The notes under the pieces were generated by a model. The model was given only the letters and a program-made list of their open reading frames with translations. It had not been told where the DNA came from and did no database searches. This document shows positions 1 through 8,822 of a stretch of 64,000 nt of DNA, one piece after another. Within the stretch, counting starts at the first letter, position 1; every line of letters begins with the position of its first letter. This DNA is from Haemophilus parainfluenzae (lineage in GTDB: Bacteria > Pseudomonadota > Gammaproteobacteria > Enterobacterales > Pasteurellaceae), in NCBI RefSeq assembly GCF_003252795.1, contig NZ_QEPQ01000002.1, positions 1 to 64,000 on the forward strand. The letters run 5' to 3'. Made by a program: the position numbers and the translations under genes.

Positions 1-1
1 A

Positions 2-118
2 TCCTGGCGGCGATAGAGCGGTGGTCCCACCTGACCCCATACCGAACTCAGAAGTGAAACGCCGATGCGCCGATGGTAGTGTGGGGCTTCCCCATGTGAG
101 AGTAGGACACCGCCAGGT
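2..118 (+). rRNA. rrf: 5S ribosomal RNA
   Basis: The sequence carries the characteristic gamma-proteobacterial 5S core, including the loop segments CCGAACTCAGAAGTGAAAC and GATGGTAGTGTGGGG. The two ends pair as a terminal helix (CCTGGCGG at 3-10 with CCGCCAGG at 110-117), which fixes the ends to within a base or two. It is the last gene of an rRNA operon whose 16S and 23S genes lie to the left of the window. A terminator follows directly. Confidence 0.96.
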
Positions 119-128
119 ACTGAATGTG

Positions 129-163
129 AACCCCGAGCTGAATGGCTTGGGGTTTTTGTTTTT
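129..163 (+). terminator. rRNA operon terminator
   Basis: A GC-rich hairpin (AACCCCgAGC with GCTtGGGGTT) is followed by a long T run, about 10 bases after the 5S rRNA. It is a standard intrinsic terminator for the upstream rRNA operon. Confidence 0.85.
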
Positions 164-296
164 AGATTTGATTTAAATGAAGTAAAAGTGCGGTCAAAAT
201 CAGAATAGTTTTATTAAAGATGTTTAAATCTTTTAATGAGAAAATATAGGTGGAATGGTACAATCATCAAAATTTTTTATAGGATAAATAACAAAA

Positions 297-854
297 ATGG
301 CTCGTAAAAAGAAAAGTCGTAAAATTAGCGATATTATGCCAATTCGTAAATCGGATAAGAAACCTGAAGCACCGAAGCTATCAGGTAAGAAATTAACACG
401 TTATGAATTAGACGCTAAAGCAAGAGAAGATAAGAAAAAACGTAAACATAAAGGTTTAGCATCCGGTTCTCGTCATAGTAACGCTGAACAAAATAAAAAT
501 AACCAAATCATTGAACAAAAAGATCCGCGTATTGGTAGCCGTAAAAAGGTTCCACTGATTGTTGAATTTGTGAATAAGCCTGAGAAAGGGATGACAATTC
601 CAGCTGTCAAAGAACCGAAAAAACTTGCGCCTGAAGTGGAGTTAGAACGTTTAGAAAATAATGAAATTCTAAATGAATTGTTGGATGCTTTAGATGAAGG
701 CAAAACGATTAGTAAAGCTGATCAACAATTTGTGGATGAATGCTTAGATCGTATTGCTCAGTTAATGGAAGAATTAGGTATTCAAGATGAAGAAGAGACA
801 GAGGATGACCTCTATCGAACCTTCGAGAAGATTGATATCAACCAATTCAGATAA
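297..854 (+). CDS. yihI: YihI, activator of the ribosome-assembly GTPase Der
   Basis: YihI binds the essential GTPase Der and stimulates GTP hydrolysis, tuning 50S ribosome assembly in the cytoplasm. The 185-residue protein has the family layout: a very basic N-terminal half (MARKKKSRK start, then many Lys and Arg up to about residue 90) and an acidic C-terminal half (EEETEDD near residue 165). It begins a close-packed group with the DUF2489 gene and hemN; in E. coli yihI also precedes hemN. The position just after an rRNA operon fits a ribosome-related role but is not evidence by itself. Family assignment is firm; the Der link is from the E. coli protein. Confidence 0.9.
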   Translation: MARKKKSRKISDIMPIRKSDKKPEAPKLSGKKLTRYELDAKAREDKKKRKHKGLASGSRHSNAEQNKNNQIIEQKDPRIGSRKKVPLIVEFVNKPEKGMTIPAVKEPKKLAPEVELERLENNEILNELLDALDEGKTISKADQQFVDECLDRIAQLMEELGIQDEEETEDDLYRTFEKIDINQFR

Positions 855-859
855 TTGTC

Positions 860-1303
860 ATGTGGCCGATTATTTTAAGTATTATTGCTTTGGGAATTAT
901 TGCTGGCGTATCATTTTATGCCTTTAAATTACTTAGGAAGTTACGCCATCAAAACACTCTCATTAAACAGGCTAAGATAGCACGTACAAAACGCCTAAAA
1001 GAGAGTATGGTAATTATCGCTAAAGCGATGCAAAATGGAGATTGCAACCATTCAGAAGGGGTGATTCGTTTATCAATGCTTTTACTCCCTTTTGGACAAT
1101 CTTTGCAGCCATATCAAGCGATGTATGCACTTTATAACATTGTGCAAGAAATGCCTACGCATGAAGCTCGGAACGCATTGTTAAAAAAAGAAAGAATGAA
1201 ACTCGATCTTGAGCGAGAAAGTGCGGAAGCAAAATTTGAAAAAGAAATTATGTTGGAGTTACGTCAGTTTTTAAATGACGTAGATAAATTTGGGGAAGCT
1301 TAA
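860..1303 (+). CDS. DUF2489 family membrane-anchored protein
   Basis: A 147-residue protein with one N-terminal transmembrane segment (about residues 3-23, rich in I, L, A and G), then a basic stretch and a helical, charged cytoplasmic part ending in a Glu/Lys-rich probable coiled coil (about 110-140). I recognise it as the DUF2489 family of gamma-proteobacteria; its function is not known. It sits 5 bases after yihI, and its stop overlaps the hemN start (TAATG), so the three genes are probably co-transcribed and translationally coupled. There is no sequence reason to assign it to either neighbour's pathway. Confidence 0.8.
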   Translation: MWPIILSIIALGIIAGVSFYAFKLLRKLRHQNTLIKQAKIARTKRLKESMVIIAKAMQNGDCNHSEGVIRLSMLLLPFGQSLQPYQAMYALYNIVQEMPTHEARNALLKKERMKLDLERESAEAKFEKEIMLELRQFLNDVDKFGEA

Positions 1304-2670
1304 TGTCTGAAATTATTTGGGATCTTGCGTTAATTCAAAAATATAACCAATCAGGACCTCGTTATACATCTTATCCAACTGCATTAGAATTTAATGAAAG
1401 TTACACAAACGAAGATTTTATTGCAGCGGCTAATCGTTATCCGGAAAGACCACTTTCCCTTTACGTACACATTCCGTTTTGTCACAAACTTTGCTACTTT
1501 TGTGGCTGTAATAAGGTAATTACTCGTCATCAACATAAGGCGGATATTTATCTTGATTACCTTGAAAAAGAAATCAAAGCGCGTTCAGAATTATTCAAAA
1601 ATCGTGTTGCGACTCAAGTGCATTGGGGCGGCGGTACACCGACTTATTTGACAGAAGAGCAGTCTGCTCGTTTGATGAAGATGCTTAAAGATCATTTTAC
1701 GATTGCGGATAATGCAGAAGTCAGCATTGAGATGGACCCACGCGAGATTGAACTCGATATGCTTGATCATTTACGCAATATTGGTTTTAACCGAATCAGT
1801 ATGGGCGTACAAGATTTTAATAAGGCTGTTCAAAAAGCGGTAAACCGTGAACAAGATGAAGAATTTGTAAATGCTTTGCTTGTTCGTGCTCGTGAGTTAG
1901 GTTTCCAATCGACGAACCTTGATTTAATTTATGGATTGCCACTTCAAAATGTGGAAAGTTTTATGTTCACATTACATAAAGTGATTGAATTAAATCCAGA
2001 TCGTTTAAGTATCTTTAACTATGCTCATTTACCAAGTCGATTTGCGGGGCAGGCAAAAATTAAAGAAGATCAATTACCGCCACCGGAAACTAAGTTAGAA
2101 ATCTTACAGAAAACGATCGAAACCTTAGGTAATGCGGGTTATAAGTTTATCGGTATGGATCACTTTGCTAAACCCGATGATGAATTAGCGATTGCTCAAG
2201 AGAAAGGTGTATTACACCGAAATTTCCAAGGCTATACTACTCAGGAAGAATGTGATTTGCTCGGTTTAGGTGTATCAGCCATTAGTTTATTAGGTGATAC
2301 ATATGCTCAAAACCAAAAAGAATTAAAACATTATTATCATGATGTGGAACATTCAGGAATCGCATTACATAAAGGTTTAGCGATGACAGAAGAGGATTGC
2401 TTACGCCGTGATGTGATTAAGCAATTGATTTGTAACTTTAAGCTTGATTTTGCACCAATTGAAAAACAATATAATATTGATTTCAAAAAGCACTTTGCCG
2501 AAGATTTACAGTTATTACAACCATTACTTGAAGATGGATTAATTTCTGAAACGGAAACAGGCTTACAAGTTTCGCCTAAAGGTCGATTATTAATTCGTAA
2601 TATTTGCTTATGCTTTGATACCTATTCAAGAGCTGCAGCAAAACGACAACAATTCTCTCGAATTATTTAG
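1303..2670 (+). CDS. hemN: Oxygen-independent coproporphyrinogen III oxidase
   Basis: This radical-SAM enzyme decarboxylates coproporphyrinogen III to protoporphyrinogen IX in anaerobic haem synthesis. The 455-residue length is normal for true HemN. The radical-SAM cluster motif CxxxCxxC is C60, C64 and C67, followed by C69 as in genuine HemN; the GGGTP motif lies near residue 110. The N-terminal segment with GPRYTSYPTA is also typical of HemN rather than of HemW-like relatives. The gene overlaps the DUF2489 gene by one base and ends at a strong bidirectional terminator. With hemE at 34.2 kb it indicates an organism able to make its own haem. Confidence 0.95.
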   Translation: MSEIIWDLALIQKYNQSGPRYTSYPTALEFNESYTNEDFIAAANRYPERPLSLYVHIPFCHKLCYFCGCNKVITRHQHKADIYLDYLEKEIKARSELFKNRVATQVHWGGGTPTYLTEEQSARLMKMLKDHFTIADNAEVSIEMDPREIELDMLDHLRNIGFNRISMGVQDFNKAVQKAVNREQDEEFVNALLVRARELGFQSTNLDLIYGLPLQNVESFMFTLHKVIELNPDRLSIFNYAHLPSRFAGQAKIKEDQLPPPETKLEILQKTIETLGNAGYKFIGMDHFAKPDDELAIAQEKGVLHRNFQGYTTQEECDLLGLGVSAISLLGDTYAQNQKELKHYYHDVEHSGIALHKGLAMTEEDCLRRDVIKQLICNFKLDFAPIEKQYNIDFKKHFAEDLQLLQPLLEDGLISETETGLQVSPKGRLLIRNICLCFDTYSRAAAKRQQFSRII

Positions 2671-2678
2671 TTATATAA

Positions 2679-2714
2679 AAAACGGTCAAGATATAAGTCT
2701 TGACCGTTTTTATT
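2679..2714. terminator. Bidirectional terminator between hemN and lysA
   Basis: A perfect 12-base-pair stem (AAAACGGTCAAG at 2679-2690 with its complement at 2699-2710) has an 8-base loop and T runs on both strands. It can end transcripts from hemN and from lysA, which converge here. Confidence 0.9.
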
Positions 2715-3964
2715 TATTTAGCGATGCTTTCTAGTGCCCATAATTCGCTGAGATTTTCTCTGCGACGAATTAAGTGAGCTTTGTTTCCATCCACTAACAC
2801 TTCAGCCGTGCGTGGGCGAGAATTGTAGTTTGAGGACATGCTTGCACCATAAGCTCCTGCAGAACGTTGAGCAATATAATCCCCTTCAGCAATAGCTAGC
2901 TCACGCTGTTTACCTAGGAAGTCAGAGGTTTCGCATACCGGGCCAACAACATCATAAATGGCTTTTTTACGCCCTAAAGTGCGGTCAATTTCAATGATGT
3001 TCATATAAGCTTCATAGAGTGCTGGACGAATCATATCGTTCATCCCAGTATCGGTAATCGCGAAGTTTCGGCTTTCATTACTTTTTAAGTATTGAACTTT
3101 CGCCACTAAAATCCCCGCATTCGCCGCGATCGCTCGACCTGGTTCTAGAATAATTTCGAGATCTTCATAATTTTTTAATTTATTTAGCAACGCAGTTGCA
3201 TAGTCACTAGGGTGAGGTGGCGTTTCATCAGTATAAGTTACGCCTAAACCACCACCGAGATCTAAGTGTTTTAATGTGATGCCATCTTCTTTTAATTGTT
3301 CCATTAAACGAATGAGGCGATCAGTTGCATCTAAGAAGGGCTGTAATTCAGTAAGCTGAGAGCCAATATGGCAATCCATACCCGTAATTTTTACATGAGG
3401 TAAGGTTGCAGCTAATTTATAGACTTCACGTGCTTCATCTACGCTCACACCAAATTTATTTTCCTTTAATCCTGTGGAAATGTAAGGATGTGTATGGGCA
3501 TCGACATCTGGGTTTACGCGTAAAGAAATAGGGGCTACTTTGCCCATTTCACCCGCAATCTGATTGATGTGATGTAGTTCCGCAATAGACTCCACATTAA
3601 AACAACGAATACCTACTTCTAATGCTCGCATAATTTCTGCGCGAGATTTTGCCACGCCAGAAAAGACAACTTTTGATGCTTCTCCGTCTGCTGCTAATAC
3701 GCGTTCTAATTCGCCTTGCGAAACGATATCAAAACCAGAGCCTAATTTTGCCATGACATTCAATATTCCAATATTAGAATTGGCTTTAACGGCATAACAA
3801 ATTAAGTGTGGATGCTTTCCTAAAGCGGAATCAAAGGCATGCCAATGGCGTTCAAGTGTGGCACGAGAATAAATATAAAGTGGTGTGCCGAATTCTTCAG
3901 CGAGTTGTTTGACGGGCAAATCTTCAACATAAAGTTGCTCGTTTTTATATTGGAAAAAATCCAT
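2714..3964 (-). CDS. lysA: Diaminopimelate decarboxylase
   Basis: LysA is a PLP enzyme that decarboxylates meso-diaminopimelate to L-lysine, the last step of lysine synthesis. The 416-residue protein shows the fold-III PLP layout: the PLP lysine K60 in CYAVKANSN, the HIGSQ motif near residue 200, the GGGLG phosphate-binding loop near 237, EPGR near 275 and the catalytic Cys in GPVCETSD near 344. Upstream, on the same strand, is the small lipoprotein gene lptM, as in enterics. The related dapA gene is in this window at 60.9 kb but is not linked. Confidence 0.96.
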   Translation of the reverse strand: MDFFQYKNEQLYVEDLPVKQLAEEFGTPLYIYSRATLERHWHAFDSALGKHPHLICYAVKANSNIGILNVMAKLGSGFDIVSQGELERVLAADGEASKVVFSGVAKSRAEIMRALEVGIRCFNVESIAELHHINQIAGEMGKVAPISLRVNPDVDAHTHPYISTGLKENKFGVSVDEAREVYKLAATLPHVKITGMDCHIGSQLTELQPFLDATDRLIRLMEQLKEDGITLKHLDLGGGLGVTYTDETPPHPSDYATALLNKLKNYEDLEIILEPGRAIAANAGILVAKVQYLKSNESRNFAITDTGMNDMIRPALYEAYMNIIEIDRTLGRKKAIYDVVGPVCETSDFLGKQRELAIAEGDYIAQRSAGAYGASMSSNYNSRPRTAEVLVDGNKAHLIRRRENLSELWALESIAK

Positions 3965-3991
3965 GACGAATCCTTTGAGTGCGGTCAGTTT

Positions 3992-4117
3992 TTATTGTGT
4001 TTTTTGTGTGTTTTGAGGTTGTTCTTTTTCAGGGAAATATAATGGCCCTTTTACACCGCAACCTGTCGCTAAAGTACAGAATGCACTGAGTAATAAAATA
4101 GAAAGTAATTTTTTCAT
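3992..4117 (-). CDS. lptM: LptM (YifL) LPS-translocon maturation lipoprotein
   Basis: A 41-residue lipoprotein. A short signal peptide (MKKLLSILLL) leads to the lipobox LATGC with Cys20, followed directly by GVKGPLYFP, the conserved motif of LptM. In E. coli LptM assists oxidative maturation of the LptD outer-membrane LPS transporter. The gene ends about 27 bases before lysA, the same neighbour as in E. coli. The Cys20 context, the GPLY motif and the genomic position make the call reliable despite the small size. Confidence 0.9.
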   Translation of the reverse strand: MKKLLSILLLSAFCTLATGCGVKGPLYFPEKEQPQNTQKTQ

Positions 4118-4212
4118 TTTTCAATCTCTCTAATAAGTAAAATCTGCCTTTGCCAACGAGGCTAAAGGCTTTATAATTCACGGCATTCTATCAGATTTAA
4201 TCGGAAAATTTT

Positions 4213-4518
4213 ATGAATGTTGCAGAATTTCACCAAAATATTGAACAGGTTTGGCAAAAAATTGAAGAAACGTTAGAGAATCAAGATTGTGATGTGGATT
4301 GCGAAACGCAAGGGTCAGTATTTACAATCACATTTGATGATCGCTCACAAATCGTCATTAATAAGCAAGAACCGCTTCTTGAGCTTTGGCTTGCGAGTCG
4401 CCTGGGTGGATTTCATTTTGCCTATAAAAACAATGATTGGGTGGCAAATGATGGTAAACGCTTTTGGGATTCTTTAACTGAGGCAGTTGCTGCTCACGGA
4501 GAAACGGTAACATTCTAA
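4213..4518 (+). CDS. cyaY: Frataxin homologue CyaY
   Basis: CyaY binds iron and the cysteine desulfurase IscS and modulates iron-sulfur cluster assembly in the cytoplasm. The 101-residue protein has the frataxin pattern: an acidic first helix ([21 protein letters not shown]), then beta strands including [16 protein letters not shown] and the conserved [12 protein letters not shown] segment, ending in a short helix. Its stop overlaps the recQ start (TAATG), so the two are probably translationally coupled. It is divergent from lptM-lysA, the arrangement also seen in enterics. Confidence 0.94.
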   Translation: MNVAEFHQNIEQVWQKIEETLENQDCDVDCETQGSVFTITFDDRSQIVINKQEPLLELWLASRLGGFHFAYKNNDWVANDGKRFWDSLTEAVAAHGETVTF

Positions 4519-6383
4519 TGGCCGAACTCGCGGAACATGCCCCGCAAAAAACAGACTTAAAAACGACTGCACTTAATACGTTGCGGTCTGTTTTTGGTTA
4601 CCAATCTTTCCGCAAAGGGCAGGAAGAAGTGATTCATGCTGCATTAAGCGGTCAAGATGCCTTAGTGGTGATGGCCACAGGAAATGGCAAATCCTTGTGT
4701 TATCAAATTCCAGCACTTTGTTTTACTGGTCTCACATTAGTGATTTCGCCTTTGATTTCTTTAATGAAAGATCAGGTGGATCAACTCCGAGCAAACGGTA
4801 TTGAAGCCGATTTTCTAAACTCTAGTCAGACGCCAGAACAACAACAGCAAGTTGAAAATAAGCTGATTTCAGGACAATTAAAATTATTATATGTTTCGCC
4901 TGAAAAAGTGATGACAAACAGCTTTTTTCAGCTGATTTCTTATGCTCAAATTTCCTTTATCGCCATTGATGAAGCCCATTGTATTTCACAATGGGGACAT
5001 GATTTCCGCCCTGAATATACCCAACTTGGCGGGTTAAAAGCGGCGTTTCCAAATGCGCCGATTATGGCATTAACGGCTACAGCGGATTACGCGACAAGAC
5101 AGGATATTCTCACTCATCTTAAATTAGACCATCCTCACAAATACATTGGCAGTTTTGACCGCCCAAATATTTGTTATACGTTAGAAGAAAAATTTAAGCC
5201 AATGGAGCAGCTTACGCGTTTTGTCTTAGCTCAGAAAGGCAAAAGTGGCATTGTGTATTGTAATAGTCGTTCGAAAGTAGAACGTATAGCTGAAACTTTG
5301 CGAAATAAAGGGGTGTCGGCTGCGGCATATCATGCGGGAATGGGAACTGCACTGCGTGAACGCGTCCAGCAAGATTTTCAACGAGATAATGTTCAAGTTG
5401 TGGTTGCGACGATTGCGTTTGGCATGGGTATTAATAAATCCAATGTGCGTTTTGTCGCCCATTTTGATTTGCCGAGAAGTATTGAATCATATTATCAAGA
5501 AACCGGTCGTGCGGGACGAGATGATTTACCTGCGGAAGCGGTGCTTTTCTACGAGCCGGCTGATTATGCTTGGTTACAGAAAATTCTGCTAGAGAAACCA
5601 GAGACGCCACAACGTCAAATTGAGCAACATAAATTGGAAGCCATTGGTGAATTTGCCGAAAGTCAGACTTGTCGTCGTTTAGTGTTACTCAATTATTTTG
5701 GCGAACATCGTCAAACACCTTGTCAAAACTGCGATATTTGTCTTGACCCGCCAAAGAAATATGACGGTTTAATTGATGCACAAAAAGTGATGTCGACGAT
5801 TTATCGTGTGGGGCAGTGTTTCGGTGTGCAATATGTGATTGCGGTATTGCGAGGGATGCATAATCAAAAAATTGTAGAACGCCAACATGATAAGTTAAGT
5901 GTTTATGGCATTGGTAAAGATAAAAGCAAAGAACATTGGCAATCCGTGATTCGCCAGCTTATCCACCTTGGTTTTATTCAACAAGTGATCGGTGAGTTTA
6001 ATAGTGCAACGCTTCAGCTCACAGAAAGTGCACGCCCTGTTTTAAAAGGCGAAGTGCCGCTTGAATTAGCGATGCCGCGTATTTCATCCATTAATAAAAT
6101 TGTGCATACATCTCATAAAAATACGGTGGCAAATTACGATAAAGATCTGTTTGCTCGCTTGCGTTTCCTACGGAAGCAGCTAGCGGATAAGGAAAATATT
6201 CCACCGTATATTGTCTTTAACGATGCGACGTTGCAAGAAATGGCGCAATATATGCCAACAAGTAATATTGAAATGTTACAAATTAATGGAGTCGGGGCGA
6301 TCAAATTAGAACGCTTTGGGCAGCCGTTTATGGCATTGATTCGAGAACACAAAGCGATTTTAGAAAAGGCAGAAAAAGAATAA
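4518..6383 (+). CDS. recQ: ATP-dependent DNA helicase RecQ
   Basis: RecQ is a 3'-5' superfamily 2 helicase acting in recombination and repair of stalled forks. In 621 residues it shows the helicase core (Walker A GNGKS at 55-59, the DEAH box in [15 protein letters not shown], and motif VI with ETGRAGRD), the zinc-binding cysteines (one in TCRRL, then PCQNCDIC) with a winged-helix RQC region, and a C-terminal HRDC domain (about 530-605). The Walker A loop reads MATGNGKS, whereas E. coli has GGGKS; the essential GKS is kept. It ends at an uptake-signal dyad terminator shared with yjjI. Confidence 0.96.
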   Translation: MAELAEHAPQKTDLKTTALNTLRSVFGYQSFRKGQEEVIHAALSGQDALVVMATGNGKSLCYQIPALCFTGLTLVISPLISLMKDQVDQLRANGIEADFLNSSQTPEQQQQVENKLISGQLKLLYVSPEKVMTNSFFQLISYAQISFIAIDEAHCISQWGHDFRPEYTQLGGLKAAFPNAPIMALTATADYATRQDILTHLKLDHPHKYIGSFDRPNICYTLEEKFKPMEQLTRFVLAQKGKSGIVYCNSRSKVERIAETLRNKGVSAAAYHAGMGTALRERVQQDFQRDNVQVVVATIAFGMGINKSNVRFVAHFDLPRSIESYYQETGRAGRDDLPAEAVLFYEPADYAWLQKILLEKPETPQRQIEQHKLEAIGEFAESQTCRRLVLLNYFGEHRQTPCQNCDICLDPPKKYDGLIDAQKVMSTIYRVGQCFGVQYVIAVLRGMHNQKIVERQHDKLSVYGIGKDKSKEHWQSVIRQLIHLGFIQQVIGEFNSATLQLTESARPVLKGEVPLELAMPRISSINKIVHTSHKNTVANYDKDLFARLRFLRKQLADKENIPPYIVFNDATLQEMAQYMPTSNIEMLQINGVGAIKLERFGQPFMALIREHKAILEKAEKE

Positions 6384-6424
6384 GTGCGGTCAAAAAACAA
6401 AGAATTTTTCGACCGCACTTTTTT
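6382..6424. terminator. USS-pair bidirectional terminator (recQ/yjjI)
   Basis: Two inverted uptake signals (AAGTGCGGTC at 6382-6391 and GACCGCACTT at 6411-6420) form a stem that extends inward through A/T tracts and is flanked by T runs on both strands. It lies between the convergent ends of recQ and yjjI. Confidence 0.88.
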
Positions 6425-7966
6425 CTAGCTGGCACTTACATCTTGTTCATCGCGTAATTGACGATCAAAGACTTGTGCGCAATCATCGGTGCCTGAGCCA
6501 TACCAAGTGGTATCACGCAATGCTACTTCACCTTTACGGTATTTTTCCACTTCGCTTTTCTTCACCAAATAACCCGTTACCCGAATCAAATCGGTGTTTT
6601 TAAGATAAGTGGTGATATAACGGTAACCTTGCGCAAATGAACCATCGATAATATCAACTACGGCATCTAAATGATCCACATAGGTTTGGTCAAAGGCAAA
6701 CAAATCTCCCGTACCTGATGGGAAGTATTTATGGAATGGCGCCGATTGTTTTAAATGAGCCAATAACGTTGGTTCTTCACCTACACGAATACGATGTGCT
6801 GGCGCATTACGTTTATCTTCTTCATGATTGCTTGCACCCACTTGCGCATGTAATAAATAACGGTTACCCGTGCGTTCAGCATACACGCCTTCATGGTTAT
6901 CCGTGACTTCTTTTAATTTATCCATAATCAAGGTTGCAATTTTATCACCGCGTTGGCTTTTACCAAAGGTTTCGTTTAAGCCTTCTTGTTGCAATAAATG
7001 ATTTGCTGCATCAGCGAGACCAACAATGGCAAACATCCCTGTAAAATTAGTACGTTTGATAAACCCTTCTTTTTCGAGGAATGAGGTATTGAAGAAGTTG
7101 CTTTCTTCCACTACAAATTTATGGCGTTTATCCATTGTGGAAAGTGCACATTTTGCTACGCGAGGTAAAAGCTCATTGACCATTTCATCCACAGTTTTAC
7201 AGGCGCGAGCGATAGTCCCTAAGCGCAAGCGAGTGAGGGTATAAGCCCCGCCGCATTCGGGCAGTGCGTTATAGCAACTTGCAATACCATATTGTTCGCC
7301 TAAGTCAGAAATGTAGTAAGCATCATTGGCAAAAGACGGTTTAGAAACTAATAAGCACGCTTTTGCCGCTAATTCTGCAAATTCACGACTTGTTTTACTT
7401 TTATCGTAACGAATGGTCATATTGGGTGTTGGTGCTTCTAGCTCAATCACCGCTTTTAAAATCAAACGCCCTGCTTTGGTGTCATAAGGGCCAATATTGG
7501 CATGACAGAATGAATCTGGCACAGTTTTATCCACATGATTTAAGAAACGTTTAATTTTGATGTAGTCTTGTTCTTCATCGGTAATAAACGGATCAAGTAG
7601 CATGTCTAAACGCCCAATATAAACTGGAAATGTGGTAATTGATGGCACGTGGGAATATAAAATCAATAAGCCATCTAATACTTCATCAAGATTTTTTGGT
7701 GCTGGCAATTCAAGGAATTCACAGCCTTTTTTAATATACACATTGTAATCCGGCAAAATGTAGCGGGGGCGATAAATCGCATAGCCTTCGTTTAAATCAC
7801 AGATCATTTGATTTTGAAGGAATTGCCATTCTTCATCTGTGTAGCCTAATAATTCACGAGGATCAAATAATCGCTCGGCGATATTGCCTAAACACATGAG
7901 TTTTTGTTGATAGGTGAGTGTGTTGGATTTTACGGTATCCAAAATATCTTGAAGAGATGCAAGCAT
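6425..7966 (-). CDS. yjjI: YjjI family glycyl-radical protein
   Basis: A 513-residue member of the YjjI family, related to pyruvate formate-lyase type enzymes; its substrate is unknown. The C-terminal RVTGY segment (in LIRVTGYLVKK) matches the glycyl-radical loop, and conserved cysteine regions (ASCYNALPECGG) precede it. An ATG six bases upstream exists, but the AGGA ribosome-binding site is only one base from it and seven bases from the ATG chosen here, so I prefer this start. Such proteins need a radical-SAM activase, normally encoded next door as yjjW; none is adjacent, recQ being downstream. A CRP-like and an FNR-like site lie upstream, fitting anaerobic control. Confidence 0.87.
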   Translation of the reverse strand: MLASLQDILDTVKSNTLTYQQKLMCLGNIAERLFDPRELLGYTDEEWQFLQNQMICDLNEGYAIYRPRYILPDYNVYIKKGCEFLELPAPKNLDEVLDGLLILYSHVPSITTFPVYIGRLDMLLDPFITDEEQDYIKIKRFLNHVDKTVPDSFCHANIGPYDTKAGRLILKAVIELEAPTPNMTIRYDKSKTSREFAELAAKACLLVSKPSFANDAYYISDLGEQYGIASCYNALPECGGAYTLTRLRLGTIARACKTVDEMVNELLPRVAKCALSTMDKRHKFVVEESNFFNTSFLEKEGFIKRTNFTGMFAIVGLADAANHLLQQEGLNETFGKSQRGDKIATLIMDKLKEVTDNHEGVYAERTGNRYLLHAQVGASNHEEDKRNAPAHRIRVGEEPTLLAHLKQSAPFHKYFPSGTGDLFAFDQTYVDHLDAVVDIIDGSFAQGYRYITTYLKNTDLIRVTGYLVKKSEVEKYRKGEVALRDTTWYGSGTDDCAQVFDRQLRDEQDVSAS

Positions 7967-8033
7967 AATCATGTCCTAATTTAAAAGGGTAGCCTATTTT
8001 AAGTCAGTGACTGGATGATGACAATTTTGACAA

Positions 8034-8049
8034 TGTGATCTACATCACA
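8034..8049. promoter_or_regulatory. CRP (cAMP receptor protein) site
   Basis: TGTGATCTACATCACA has both perfect CRP half-sites, TGTGA-N6-TCACA, and is flanked by A and T-rich bases as in the ideal site. It is centred at about 8041, in the divergent region between yjjI and the YczE-like gene, about 75 bases before the yjjI start, so it could act on either gene. Confidence 0.85.
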
Positions 8050-8052
8050 TTT

Positions 8053-8066
8053 ATGATATTTATCAG
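8053..8066. promoter_or_regulatory. FNR-like (anaerobic regulator) site
   Basis: ATGATATTTATCAG contains TGAT-N4-ATCA, matching the FNR consensus TTGAT-N4-ATCAA at all eight inner positions and missing only the two outermost bases. It sits 18 bases from the centre of the CRP site upstream of a glycyl-radical gene, which is the expected setting. Confidence 0.6.
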
Positions 8067-8156
8067 TCAATTCGGTTATATCATATGACGTTAAAATGTT
8101 TTGGTTTTATGGGGTTTCCCATTATGATGTAAGCGTTAAATATAAATGGGAATAAT

Positions 8157-8822
8157 ATGAAAAAAGCACGGGTGATTCCTCACACCAGTTGGACCGCAAA
8201 ATCGCTATGGTCAGTCGAAGGTAAAACGATGTCGATGCTCTTATTTGCATTGGCAATACTGGGCATTGGAGATGGCTTAATTGTGCTTGCGAATTTAGGC
8301 TCTTCACCTTGGACAGTGCTTTCTCAAGGTGTGGCATTACAAGCTGATATCAGTATTGGTTGGGCATCATTTGGGATTAGCTGTTTGGTGATGTTAGCTT
8401 GGATTCCCCTTAAGTTAAGATTTGGGCTTGGCACCATTCTGAATATTATCGTGATTGCTTTTTTCCTGGGTTTAACCGTGAAAATGATGCCTGAACCAAC
8501 CGCACTTTTGAGCCGAATCTTATTCGGTGGAATTGGGCTTTTGCTTTATGGGTTAGGAACGGCATTGTATTTAACCTGTCATCAGGGGGCGGGGCCTAGA
8601 GATGGTTTAATGGTAGGACTTTGTCAACGCTTTCATTTAAAAGTAGGGATTGTAAGAACAAGCCTTGAAGTGTCGGTTTGTGTGTTGGGTTATATTCTCG
8701 GCGGCACAGTCGGAATAGGTACCGTTGTTTTTGCCGCCGCCATAGGTTGGATTGTACAGTTATGCTTAAACTCAATTGCCCGTTTGCCACATCTTCCGCA
8801 CGAAGGGGATAATTTCCACTAA
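8157..8822 (+). CDS. YczE/YitT-type integral membrane protein
   Basis: A 221-residue protein with about five transmembrane helices and the family motif near residues 35-75 (GDGLIVLANLGSSPWTVLSQG), plus a second conserved stretch (HQGAGPRDGLMVGL). I place it in the YczE/YyaS membrane family, whose function in gram-negative bacteria is unknown. It is divergent from yjjI and shares the region carrying the CRP- and FNR-like sites. Its 3' end overlaps the convergent glycosyltransferase gene by 51 bases. Family assignment is from motif memory, so moderately certain. Confidence 0.72.
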   Translation: MKKARVIPHTSWTAKSLWSVEGKTMSMLLFALAILGIGDGLIVLANLGSSPWTVLSQGVALQADISIGWASFGISCLVMLAWIPLKLRFGLGTILNIIVIAFFLGLTVKMMPEPTALLSRILFGGIGLLLYGLGTALYLTCHQGAGPRDGLMVGLCQRFHLKVGIVRTSLEVSVCVLGYILGGTVGIGTVVFAAAIGWIVQLCLNSIARLPHLPHEGDNFH

